Positions 53,217-61,946 of a DNA stretch of 64,000 nt are shown piece after piece. Position numbers and translations under genes: made by a program. The stretch comes from Deltaproteobacteria bacterium (lineage in GTDB: Bacteria > Desulfobacterota > Syntrophia > Syntrophales > UBA5619), in assembly GCA_021372695.1 (NCBI GenBank), contig JAJFTY010000054.1:62001-126000 (forward strand), given 5' to 3'. Numbering within the stretch: position 1 is the stretch's first letter; the number at the start of each line of letters is the position of its first letter. Under the pieces are notes generated by a model. That model saw only the letters and a program-made list of their open reading frames with translations, searched no databases and had not been told where the DNA came from.

Positions 53217-53984
53217 GTGAAGATTTACGTATGCATGAAACACGTCCCCGACACGGCTGCCAACATCAGGCCACTGGGGGGAGTCGAATTCGATGAGTCG
53301 GTCAAGTTCATCGTCAATCCCTATGACGAATACGCGATCGAACAGGCACTCCTGATCCGGGAAGTTGAATCCGGGGCGGAGATCGTCGCGGTGTCGATCG
53401 GAAAGGCCGCGGCCGCCTCCACGCTGCGGACCGCCCTCGCGGTGGGCGCCGACCGCGGTATCCTGGTCCAGACGGATGCCTATTTTACCGAGCCTGCCGA
53501 AACGGCGCGGCTGCTGCACCGGGCCATCTCACTGGACGGCGCTCCGGATCTCATCCTGACCGGCCGCCAGTCGGTCGACTCGGAGGGGATGCAGACCCCG
53601 TACCGGCTGGGCGTTCTCTTCGATATGCCCGTGGCCGTCAACGCGACGGCCTTCGCCATGGCGGAAGGGATGGTCACGGTGGAACGGGAGATCGAAGGGG
53701 ATGTCTGTGAGGTGATCGAGATGCCCCTGCCCTGCATCGTCGGCGCGACCAAGGGTCTCAACCGCCCGCGTTCGGCCACCCTTCCGGAGATGATGAAGGC
53801 CAGGAAAAAGGAGATCCGGGTGATTCCCGCGACGGATTTCGGCCCTGCGCCTGCCATGCCCGGTGTGGAACTGCTGGAGCTTGAGGCAGTCCCGGACCGT
53901 GGTCGCGGGCGCATCCTGAAGGGCCGTCCGGAAGAGATGGTGAAGGCGCTTCTGGATGCCCTCGAGACGTGCCGGATGCTGTAG
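53217..53984 (+). CDS. etfB: Electron transfer flavoprotein beta subunit
   Basis: 255 residues from a GTG codon (MKIYVCMKHVPD). Signature KHVPDTA and NPYDEYAIEQALLI near the start, then LILTGRQSVDSEGMQTPYRLG, and the family motif MPLPCIVGATKGLNRPRSATLPEMMKARKK. It binds AMP (or a second flavin in bifurcating types) and forms a heterodimer with the EtfA encoded next. Here the likely electron donor is the dimethylglycine-dehydrogenase-like flavoprotein encoded at 55158. Confidence 0.92.
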   Translation: MKIYVCMKHVPDTAANIRPLGGVEFDESVKFIVNPYDEYAIEQALLIREVESGAEIVAVSIGKAAAASTLRTALAVGADRGILVQTDAYFTEPAETARLLHRAISLDGAPDLILTGRQSVDSEGMQTPYRLGVLFDMPVAVNATAFAMAEGMVTVEREIEGDVCEVIEMPLPCIVGATKGLNRPRSATLPEMMKARKKEIRVIPATDFGPAPAMPGVELLELEAVPDRGRGRILKGRPEEMVKALLDALETCRML

Positions 53985-54050
53985 CGGCCAGAGAAAGAGC
54001 CTCATATAAACAATCGTTTCAGCGGTTCGCGGTCAAGGGAGTCGGGGAAG

Positions 54051-55013
54051 ATGGCGAAAATCGGCGTTCTCATCGAGACGAGTGGCGGTGAGGTCAAGAA
54101 GACCACCCTAGGCATCCTGGCGGCGGCAAGGCAGGAACCGGAGGCGGAGGTGTTTGCGATCCTTCTGGAGCCTTGCGCGGAGGAGTGTGACGGGGTGCTG
54201 CGGCAGTACGGTGCGGATCGGATCGTGCAGATCCAGACGCCGGAGCCGGATATCGCCTCTTTTCCGGAGGGGCAGGCCGCGCTCTTGGCCTCGGCTGTTG
54301 ATCATTTCGCACTCGACGCCCTTCTCGGCATCTCCGGTCAGAAGGGAAGGGACCTGCTGGCGCGGGTCGCCGCGCTTCTGTCGGCGCCCCTGGTCCTCGA
54401 TTGCCTGCACGTCGATCTCTCCCGGGGGATCGTCCGGAAATCGCATTTCTCCGGCCGGACAACGGCCATTCTCCGGTTGAACGTACGGCCCTGGATTCTG
54501 GGAATTCGGCCCAACGTCTTTCCCGAGCGCATCGATCCCCGGCCAGGGGAGGTCATTGTCCATGAAGCGCCCATTCCGATCCCGAAAAGGGTGGCCATCC
54601 GCCAAATCCGGCGGGGCGATGCCGGAGGCCCGGACGTTTCCGAAGCCGAGATTGTCATCTCCGGAGGGCGGGCCCTGGGATCGGCGGACAATTTCCGATT
54701 GCTGCGGGAGTGCGCCTCCCTCCTCGGCGCGGCGGTCGGAGCTTCCCGGGCGGCAGTGGATGCCGGGTACGCGCCGCATGCGATGCAGGTCGGTCAGACC
54801 GGAAAAACCGTCAGCCCCAGACTCTACATCGCCTGCGGCATCTCTGGGTCCGTCCAGCACTTCGCGGGAATGAAGACCTCCAAGGTGGTCGTGGGCGTGA
54901 ATACCGATCCGGACGCTCCCATTTTCCAGAAATGCGACTACGGCCTTCTCGGCGATCTGTTCGAAGTCGTGCCCGCGCTGACGAAGGCGCTCGGTTCGAA
55001 ACAAGCGGGATAA
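54051..55013 (+). CDS. etfA: Electron transfer flavoprotein alpha subunit
   Basis: 320 residues. N-terminal alpha/beta domain, then the FAD domain with VISGGRALGSADNFRLL, GASRAAVDAGYAPHAMQVGQTGKTVSPRLYIACGISGSVQHFAGM and VVVGVNTDPDAPIFQKCDYGLLGDLFEVVP. All are ETF-alpha hallmarks. It carries one FAD and accepts electrons from acyl-CoA or amine dehydrogenases. The gene follows etfB by 66 bases and precedes the flavoprotein dehydrogenase, the usual arrangement for dedicated amine ETFs. No ETF:quinone oxidoreductase is in the window. Confidence 0.93.
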   Translation: MAKIGVLIETSGGEVKKTTLGILAAARQEPEAEVFAILLEPCAEECDGVLRQYGADRIVQIQTPEPDIASFPEGQAALLASAVDHFALDALLGISGQKGRDLLARVAALLSAPLVLDCLHVDLSRGIVRKSHFSGRTTAILRLNVRPWILGIRPNVFPERIDPRPGEVIVHEAPIPIPKRVAIRQIRRGDAGGPDVSEAEIVISGGRALGSADNFRLLRECASLLGAAVGASRAAVDAGYAPHAMQVGQTGKTVSPRLYIACGISGSVQHFAGMKTSKVVVGVNTDPDAPIFQKCDYGLLGDLFEVVPALTKALGSKQAG

Positions 55014-55157
55014 GACGATTACGGACGGAATAGGGCTTCCTGAAAGCGCATCGGGACCTTCGGCCCGAATTTCCCGGCCTGCGGAGCGATAACGATGCCT
55101 TTGCGATCCGTCGACTCAACCAGGAGGTCTCCTGGAAAAATGCGAAAGGAGTGAATC

Positions 55158-57578
55158 ATGCGTGACAGTGCACGGGTTGTGATCATCGGCGGAGGCATCG
55201 TCGGCTGCAGCATCGCCTATCACCTGACCAGGATGGGGTGGCGGGATGTGCTCATCCTGGAAAAGGGGGAATTGACCAGCGGCTCGACCTGGCATGCGGC
55301 GGGTCTTGTAGGACAGCTCCGCTCTCACCGGGACGTCACCCGGATGCTTCAGTACAGCGTCAGCCTCTACAAGACCCTGGAGGCGGAGACGGGACTGACC
55401 ACGGGCTGGAAACAGAGCGGATGTCTCCACCTGGCCAGCACCCAGGAGCGGATCCTCGAATTGAAGAAAGGGGCCACCACGGCCCGCAGCTTTGGCCTCG
55501 ATCTTCACATGATCACCCCGGAAGAGGCGCGGAATCTCTGCCCGATTCTCAACATGGACGGGATCATCGGCGCGGCCTTCATGCCGTCGGACGGCCAGGC
55601 GGACCCCAGCGGTCTGACCATGGCCATGGCCAAGGGGGCCTTGAACCGCGGTGCCACGATAGAGCAGAAGACCCTGGTGACGGGATTCGAGATCCGCCAC
55701 GACCGCGTCGAGGCCATCCTGACGGACAAGGGCAGGATCCGCTGCGAAACGGTCGTGAACGCCGCCGGCATGTGGGGCCGCGAGATCGGCCGGATGATGG
55801 GCGTCAACATTCCCCTGGTTCCCTTCCAGCACCAGTACCTCGTGACCGAGGCGATCGAGGGGGTACCGCCGAACATGCCGACGCTCCGCGACAAGGACAG
55901 CCTCCTCTACTACAAGGAGGAGGTGGGGGGGCTCGTCATGGGCGGTTACGAACGCGACGGCATCCCCTGGTCCATCCGGGGGATTCCCAAGGGGTTTACC
56001 CAGGAGCTTCTGGAGCCCGACTTCGACCATTTCGAGTCCATATCACAGGCGGCCGTGAACCGGACCCCCTGCCTCGGGACGGCCGGGATCGCACGTCTGG
56101 TCAACGGACCGGAGGCCTTTACCCCGGATGGGAACTGCATGCTGGGGCCGGCCCCGGAACTTGCGAACTGCTTCGTCGCCGTCGGGTTCAATGCATTCGG
56201 AATCGCGGCCGGCGGCGGCGCCGGCAGGATGGTAGCCGAATGGATCGTCGAGGGGGAACCGAGCCTCAACATCTGGCCCCTCGACATCCGCCGTTTCGGC
56301 CAGTACCACCGGAGCCTCAACTACAATGTCGAACGGACCAAGGAGATCTACGGCAAGCACTACACCATCTCCTGGCCCCATGAAGAGCACGATTCGGCAA
56401 GGCGGGTAAAACGGTCGCCGCTCTACTGGCTCCTGAAGGAGAAGGGGGCGGTGTACGGGGCCAAGTACGGCTGGGAGCGGGCCAACTGGTTCGCCCCGGC
56501 CGGGGTGGAAGCGAAGGACGTTCCGACCTTCGGGATTCCCAACTGGTTCCAACATGTGGCCGCGGAGCACAAAGCGGCCCGAGAGGCGGTGGTCCTGATC
56601 GACCAGAGCTCGTTCAGCAAGTTCGAGGTTTCGGGAGCGGGGGCCCTGGCGTTCCTCAATCGCGTCGCCGCGGCCAACCTGGACCGGCCCGTGGGATCGA
56701 CGGTCTATACCCAACTCTGCAACGAACGGGGCGGGATCGAGGCGGACATCACCATCTCCCGGACGGCGGAGCAGACCTTCTTCCTGATCACGGGGACAGC
56801 CTTCGGGGTGCACGATTTCCAGTGGCTCAAAAGGCACCTGCCGACGGACGGGTCCGTTCTTCTTCGCGATGTGACCTCTGCCTTTGCGATGATCAATGTC
56901 TGCGGTCCCAAGTCGCGCGAGCTCCTGCAGCGCCTGACCGAGGATGATTTTTCGAACGAAGCCTTTCCCTTCAGTCGGTGCCGCCAGGTCGTGATCGGCT
57001 ACGCGCCGGTGCTGGCACTCCGGGTGACCTACATCGGAGAACTCGGCTACGAACTCTACACGCCGCCGGAGTATGCCGCCGGCCTCTACGAGGCCCTCTG
57101 GGAGGCGGGGCACGATGTGGGCATCCGCAACGCGGGGTATCGGGCCATCGACTCGCTCCGACTGGAGAAGGGCTACTGCTACTGGGGCGCCGAGGTGTCG
57201 CCCGATTACACCCCTTACGACGCGGGCCTCGGCTTTGCCGTGAGCCTGGACAAGGGGCCTTTCGTGGGGCGTGATGCCCTCATGAAGATCAAAAAGGATG
57301 GGCCGGCCTGGAAACTCTGCCTCTTCACGCTGGAGGCCGACCGGCCGATGCTTCTCTACGGAGGGGAAACCATCACCTGCCGGGGGAACGTCGTGGGCGT
57401 CGTTTCCAGCGGCGGCCACGGTCACACTGTGGGAAAGACCATCGCGCTCGGTTACCTGTCTGCTTCCGATGCGAAGGCGTCCGACGGTTTTGCCGTTGAA
57501 GTCTTCGGGGAATCCTTCCCGGCCGTCCGTTGGTCCCGGCCTCCGTACGATCCGGAACGGCGGCGGATTTTCTTGTAG
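55158..57578 (+). CDS. Dimethylglycine/sarcosine dehydrogenase-like flavoprotein
   Basis: 806 residues in the order of mitochondrial DMGDH. The N-terminal DAO/FAD fold has VVIIGGGIVGCSIAYHLTRMG at 7-27. TSGSTWHAAGLVGQ follows; His46 sits where DMGDH holds its FAD covalently. The FAO central domain comes next, then a GcvT-like tetrahydrofolate domain (about 430-800) with LNRVAAANLDRPVG, YIGELGYELYTPPEYAAGLY and GYRAIDSLRLEKGYCYWGAEVSPD. It would oxidise an N-methyl group to the formaldehyde level on tetrahydrofolate, passing electrons to the ETF encoded just before. AAAGGAG precedes the ATG. Substrate could be dimethylglycine, sarcosine or another methylamine. Confidence 0.88.
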   Translation: MRDSARVVIIGGGIVGCSIAYHLTRMGWRDVLILEKGELTSGSTWHAAGLVGQLRSHRDVTRMLQYSVSLYKTLEAETGLTTGWKQSGCLHLASTQERILELKKGATTARSFGLDLHMITPEEARNLCPILNMDGIIGAAFMPSDGQADPSGLTMAMAKGALNRGATIEQKTLVTGFEIRHDRVEAILTDKGRIRCETVVNAAGMWGREIGRMMGVNIPLVPFQHQYLVTEAIEGVPPNMPTLRDKDSLLYYKEEVGGLVMGGYERDGIPWSIRGIPKGFTQELLEPDFDHFESISQAAVNRTPCLGTAGIARLVNGPEAFTPDGNCMLGPAPELANCFVAVGFNAFGIAAGGGAGRMVAEWIVEGEPSLNIWPLDIRRFGQYHRSLNYNVERTKEIYGKHYTISWPHEEHDSARRVKRSPLYWLLKEKGAVYGAKYGWERANWFAPAGVEAKDVPTFGIPNWFQHVAAEHKAAREAVVLIDQSSFSKFEVSGAGALAFLNRVAAANLDRPVGSTVYTQLCNERGGIEADITISRTAEQTFFLITGTAFGVHDFQWLKRHLPTDGSVLLRDVTSAFAMINVCGPKSRELLQRLTEDDFSNEAFPFSRCRQVVIGYAPVLALRVTYIGELGYELYTPPEYAAGLYEALWEAGHDVGIRNAGYRAIDSLRLEKGYCYWGAEVSPDYTPYDAGLGFAVSLDKGPFVGRDALMKIKKDGPAWKLCLFTLEADRPMLLYGGETITCRGNVVGVVSSGGHGHTVGKTIALGYLSASDAKASDGFAVEVFGESFPAVRWSRPPYDPERRRIFL

Positions 57579-57722
57579 GCCGAATGAACGATTGATGCTA
57601 GCATACCGCGCAAAGAGCGCCTGACGCTGGGAGAGAAACGGGCGGAAGCCCGGGGAAACGAAGATGGAAAGGGGGATCGTGCCATAGCCTAAACCAGTTT
57701 TTCTTGAAGAAGGAGGGAACAT

Positions 57723-58724
57723 ATGACCGGCAAGAGAAGATTCATCGGTTTTGTCCTGCTCGCGGCCCTGCTGTGCGTGATGATGGCAGCGGCTCCTCTC
57801 TGTTGGGCGCAACCGGAGCTGCGCGTCTACACCCACAATGAGACGGCCGAGATGGAAAAATGGGTCCCGGTGGCGGAAAAGGCGATCGGCATGAAGATCG
57901 TCTGGAGTCCCCGCCTGGCGTCGAATGAACTGTGGACCCGTGTCCTGACGGAAAATCCCAACTTCAACGCCGACGTGATCTGGGGTTTCCTGAACTCCGA
58001 CGCCCAGGTAGGCGCACAGAGGGGGTTCTTTGTGCCCTACGCGTCGCCGGCATGGGCCGATATCCCGGCAGAATTCAAGGATCCGGATCATCAGTGGTAC
58101 GGCTACAACTACTGGTTTTCCGCCATCGCCGTGAACCCGGACCTGCTGAAAAAGAAGAACCTGCCCAAGCCCCAATCCTGGGTCGACCTGACCAATCCCG
58201 TCTACAAGGGCGAAATCGTGATGCCCGATCCGGCCACCAGCGGCACGGCCTTTATCTTCGTCTCTGCGGTCATGCAGATTTTCGGCGAGAACAAGGGATG
58301 GGAGATCCTCGAGAAGATTCACAAGAACGCCGGACAGTACACCAAATCCGGTTCGGCGCCGGCCCAATCCGTAGCCCAAGGGGAGTACGCGATCGGGATC
58401 AGCTGGGACCAGGCCGTCTATGGCAGGGTCGAGCAGAAATTCCCCATCGAGGGGCTCATCCCCTCGGAAGGCACCGCGTTTGACCTGGAGTCCGTGGCGA
58501 TCCTGAAAGGGACCAAGAACCTGGTCGGCGCCAAGAAACTGGTCGATTGGCTCGGTACCAAGGAAGGCCAGACCCAGATCGGTCTCCTTCGCTCGAAGGT
58601 GACACGGCCCGGCGTTCCCGGGAAGGTTCTCGTCGATCCCAAACTGATCAAGTATGACGCGCTCTGGGCCGGGGAGAACAAGAAGCGGATCATGGGCGAG
58701 TGGGCCAAACGTTTCTCCAAATGA
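57723..58724 (+). CDS. ABC transporter substrate-binding protein, iron/2-aminoethylphosphonate type (2)
   Basis: 333 residues. Signal peptide 1-29, cleavage likely CWA|QPE. The mature protein starts ELRVYTHNETAEMEKW and contains WVDLTNPVYKGEIVMPDPATSGTAFIF and YTKSGSAPAQSVAQGEYAIGISW, the same family signatures as the first binding protein but with clearly different sequence. It therefore probably sees a related, not identical, ligand. AAGGAGGG precedes the ATG. It opens the second importer, 144 bases after the flavoprotein dehydrogenase. Confidence 0.85.
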   Translation: MTGKRRFIGFVLLAALLCVMMAAAPLCWAQPELRVYTHNETAEMEKWVPVAEKAIGMKIVWSPRLASNELWTRVLTENPNFNADVIWGFLNSDAQVGAQRGFFVPYASPAWADIPAEFKDPDHQWYGYNYWFSAIAVNPDLLKKKNLPKPQSWVDLTNPVYKGEIVMPDPATSGTAFIFVSAVMQIFGENKGWEILEKIHKNAGQYTKSGSAPAQSVAQGEYAIGISWDQAVYGRVEQKFPIEGLIPSEGTAFDLESVAILKGTKNLVGAKKLVDWLGTKEGQTQIGLLRSKVTRPGVPGKVLVDPKLIKYDALWAGENKKRIMGEWAKRFSK

Positions 58725-58856
58725 TCGTTGGGCCCCTTTGAAGTCTTCATCCCCCGGCAAGCGGGATATCGTTTCGACCCGATGCGCGCCCCGGGGATGA
58801 AGATTTCAAAATCGGCCAGGTTTCTCTCCCGTCCAAACAGTCGTCGAGGCAACAGG

Positions 58857-60794
58857 ATGCCATTTCCGGGTAGTGTAGCCCTGAAGCAGCAGGTGGATGA
58901 CTTTCGCCATCTCTTCCGTCGTCCGGGTCTGCTCTTCGTCACCACTGTCGCGGTGCTGTTGATCTTTCTGTTCATCGTTTTGCCGATCGGATCGGTCCTG
59001 ACCAAGAGCTTCACGGTCAGCTACCCGACGGTGACCATCGCCTATCCGGACGCCGGGGGCGGGGAGGCGGAGAAAAGGGCCGCCGAGTCCCTCCGCCAGA
59101 TTCTGCAGGGAATACAGGGCATTGAACAGACCCGGTTCCAAAAAGAGGATGGGACGGCCGTCCATACCGTCCGCTTCCGCAAGGAATGGGACGATCTCAA
59201 GGGTTTCAACGACATCAAGCGGGCGATCAAACGAAACAAGGCTAACCTGGACCCGCTCGTCGCGGGAGCCAAACTCTCGCTCGGCAAGGAGGCGACGGCG
59301 AGCCTCGCCACCTACGGGGATTTCTTCTCCGGCGGGCGGTATTACCGGGCCCTGAAAAACAGCATCGTCGTCGCCATCGTCACCACGCTCCTGGTGATCC
59401 CGCTCGCCTTCTGCTTTGCCTATCTGGGACTGAAGGGGCCGGGCGTGCTGAAGTTGCCTCTGAGGATGCTCGGGCTCATTCCGCTGGTCGCACCCCCCTT
59501 CATCTTCTCGCTCGCCCTGATCATCATCGGCGGTCGCCACGGAATTCTGACGCAGTTTCTGAACCTGCCCTTCAACATCTACGGCTGGCGGGGGGTGATC
59601 ATCGCCCAGGTGATCACCTTCCTGCCGCTGGGCTACCTGATGATCGAAAACGTTCTGCGCTCCCTGGGCTCCAACCTGGAGGAGGCCGCCTATGACATGC
59701 GCGCCTCGGATTGGCAGATCCTCTACAAGATCACGATCCCCCTCGCGGCCCCGGGGATTCTGAAGGCCTCGCTCCTCGTGTTCATCCTTTCGATTGCCGA
59801 CTTCGGAAATCCGATGCTGATCGGGGGGGATGTCCCTTTCCTCTCCACAGGCGCCTATCTTCTGTGGGTCAGTGACAACAACCTGGAGATGGCGGCGGTC
59901 TTCTGCGTCTTCCTGGTGCTGCCCAGCATGATCATCTTCGTGGTGAACGAGTATCTCCTCAAGGGGAAGGCCTACACCACGATCGGCGGCAAGCCTCAGC
60001 AGACGGAGCGCCGTCCGATCGCCCCGAACATCCTCTACCCGATGCTGGCGCTGGCGGCCCTCGCCTCGGCGGTCATCCTGGTAAGCTTCGGTGTCATTTT
60101 CTTCGGGGCCTTCACCAAGATCCTGATGGTGGACAACACCTGGACGCTCGACCATTTCCGGAGCCCCAACGGCTTCCGGACGCTGATCACGAGCCTCAAG
60201 TTTTCGCTGGGGGCCGCCATGGTCGCCCCCGCGGTCGGCGTCACGCTCTCCTACATCCTGGTCCGCAAAAGGATCCCGCTGAAGAAGGTTCTGGAGTCTC
60301 TGGCCCTATTGGGTTTTGCCGTTCCCGGGACGGTCATGGGGATCGGCTATATCCTGGCCTTCAACCACCCGCCCCTGCAACTCACCGGGACCTTCATCAT
60401 CCTGATCGTCAACGAGGCGTTCCGCAACCTCTCGGTGAGCCTCGAAGCCGGCGTCGGCAAGCTGCATCAGATCGACGTGGCCATCGAGGAGGCGGCGGCG
60501 GACATGGGCGCGGGCTCTTTCCGGATATTTTTCAAAATCGTTCTGCCCCTGATCAGCTCCGCCTTTGTCGCCGGCTTCATCTACACATTCATGGTCGGCA
60601 TGATCGCGGTGAGTGCGGTGATCTTCCTGATCACCCCGGGCAATGACCTAGCGGCGCTGTACATCCTGAACGTCGCCGAGCAGGGGTATCTGGGGATGGC
60701 CTGCGCGATCTCGACGATGCTGATTGCGGTCGTCCTGGCCTGCATGGGTGGCCTGAAGCTTCTGCTCAAATACACGAAAACCGAGGTGTTCTGA
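58857..60794 (+). CDS. ABC transporter permease (2), two fused membrane domains with a long first periplasmic loop
   Basis: 645 residues from ATG at 58857 (GAGG seven bases upstream); longer in-frame starts exist at 58797 and above but lack spacing. Two permease units, with EAA loops EEAAYDMRASDWQILYKITIP near 275 and EEAAADMGAGSFRIFFKIVLP near 543. Between the first helix (about 23-45) and the second (about 165) lies a hydrophilic segment of roughly 120 residues, about 80 more than in the first permease. It is rich in Lys/Arg/Glu (KRAIKRNKANL). It pairs with the binding protein and ATPase on either side. Confidence 0.88.
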   Translation: MPFPGSVALKQQVDDFRHLFRRPGLLFVTTVAVLLIFLFIVLPIGSVLTKSFTVSYPTVTIAYPDAGGGEAEKRAAESLRQILQGIQGIEQTRFQKEDGTAVHTVRFRKEWDDLKGFNDIKRAIKRNKANLDPLVAGAKLSLGKEATASLATYGDFFSGGRYYRALKNSIVVAIVTTLLVIPLAFCFAYLGLKGPGVLKLPLRMLGLIPLVAPPFIFSLALIIIGGRHGILTQFLNLPFNIYGWRGVIIAQVITFLPLGYLMIENVLRSLGSNLEEAAYDMRASDWQILYKITIPLAAPGILKASLLVFILSIADFGNPMLIGGDVPFLSTGAYLLWVSDNNLEMAAVFCVFLVLPSMIIFVVNEYLLKGKAYTTIGGKPQQTERRPIAPNILYPMLALAALASAVILVSFGVIFFGAFTKILMVDNTWTLDHFRSPNGFRTLITSLKFSLGAAMVAPAVGVTLSYILVRKRIPLKKVLESLALLGFAVPGTVMGIGYILAFNHPPLQLTGTFIILIVNEAFRNLSVSLEAGVGKLHQIDVAIEEAAADMGAGSFRIFFKIVLPLISSAFVAGFIYTFMVGMIAVSAVIFLITPGNDLAALYILNVAEQGYLGMACAISTMLIAVVLACMGGLKLLLKYTKTEVF

Positions 60795-60809
60795 AAGGGT
60801 AGGGCAAAG

Positions 60810-61946
60810 ATGGGTTTAAACGGCTCCTCCATACTGGAATTGCAGAATATCGTCAAGCGCTTCGGTACGATGACGGCGGTCAACCATGTCTCCCTGGATC
60901 TGGAAAAAGGGAAACTGATCACCTTCCTGGGCCCCAGCGGCTGCGGCAAGACCACCCTGCTTCGCGTGGTCAGCGGATTTACCGTTCCTGATGAGGGGAG
61001 GGTCCTTCTCGACGGGGAGGACATCACGGAGGTCCAGCCCAACGCCCGGGACACGGCCATGGTCTTTCAGAACTACGCCCTCTTTCCGCACATGACCGTG
61101 GCCGACAATATCGCGTTCGGCCTCAGAATCATGAAGAAACCGAAACGGGAGGTCGCCGACGAGGTCGAACGGCTGCTTTCGCTGGTCCAGATGGAGGGGC
61201 TAGGGGGAAGGCGTCCCCATGAGCTCTCCGGCGGCCAGCAGCAGCGGGTGGCCCTGGCCCGGGCGCTCAGCCTCCACCCGAAAATCCTCCTTCTGGACGA
61301 GCCGCTCTCGAACCTCGACGCCAACTTGCGCCTGCTGATGCGGGGCGAGATCCGCAAACTCCATCGCCGCCTGGGCCTCTCCATCATTTTCGTCACCCAC
61401 GATCAGGAAGAGGCGATGTCGCTTTCGGATCAGCTCGTGGTGATGGATCAGGGGGTGGTGAAACAGATCGGCTCCCCGACGGAGATCTACGAGACCCCGG
61501 TCGACGAATTCGTCGCGCGGTTCATCGGTCACATCAACTTCCTGCCGGGCGAGGTCACGGCAGTCCGGGAGGGCCGGATCACTTTCCGGACCTGCCACGG
61601 CGACTGGTCGGTCGCGCAGCCCTCCTTTCCCGTTGCTCCGGGCGAACGGATGGAGGCGGTGGTGCGCCCCGAATCGATCGGCATCCGCGCAGCGGACGAG
61701 CCGCACGGTGAGGAAGAGACCAACGTCATCGAAGGCCGCGTGGAATTTGCGATGTACATCGGTGCGATCATCCGCTATACGGTGCTCTGCGGAGAGCAGA
61801 CGATGTACATCGATGAGACCGATCCCCAGTATACGGGGATCCTGAAGGAGGGGACCCGGGTCCGGCTCTCCTTCAAAGACCGGATACACATGCTCCGGTT
61901 GGGGGCCGCCGTTCCAGGGCCGGAACGGGGAGGGGATCACTCATGA
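60810..61946 (+). CDS. ABC transporter ATP-binding protein (2), MalK/PotA-like
   Basis: 378 residues. Walker A GPSGCGKT at 41-48, signature LSGGQQQRVALARAL, Walker B LLLDEPLSNLDAN and His switch IFVTHDQEEAM. The C-terminal TOBE region (VVRPESIGIRAADEP onward) is present. It is similar in layout to the first ATPase of the cluster but differs throughout. Its stop overlaps the MttB start (ATGA), so import and demethylation are coupled in translation, a strong sign that the importer carries the methyltransferase's substrate. Confidence 0.92.
   Translation: MGLNGSSILELQNIVKRFGTMTAVNHVSLDLEKGKLITFLGPSGCGKTTLLRVVSGFTVPDEGRVLLDGEDITEVQPNARDTAMVFQNYALFPHMTVADNIAFGLRIMKKPKREVADEVERLLSLVQMEGLGGRRPHELSGGQQQRVALARALSLHPKILLLDEPLSNLDANLRLLMRGEIRKLHRRLGLSIIFVTHDQEEAMSLSDQLVVMDQGVVKQIGSPTEIYETPVDEFVARFIGHINFLPGEVTAVREGRITFRTCHGDWSVAQPSFPVAPGERMEAVVRPESIGIRAADEPHGEEETNVIEGRVEFAMYIGAIIRYTVLCGEQTMYIDETDPQYTGILKEGTRVRLSFKDRIHMLRLGAAVPGPERGGDHS

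Noticed and set aside
57579..57722. Possible glycine riboswitch after the DMGDH-like gene
   Set aside because: GGGAGAG followed by a GGGC-GGAA-GCCC hairpin resembles the start of a glycine aptamer, but the conserved core after the second helix (CCGAAGG-type) is missing and no second aptamer or terminator follows.
56043..58760. Very long open frame on the minus strand opposite the flavoprotein and second binding protein
   Set aside because: It is a by-product of high GC third positions in the plus-strand genes; it shows no family motif and spans two well-supported genes.
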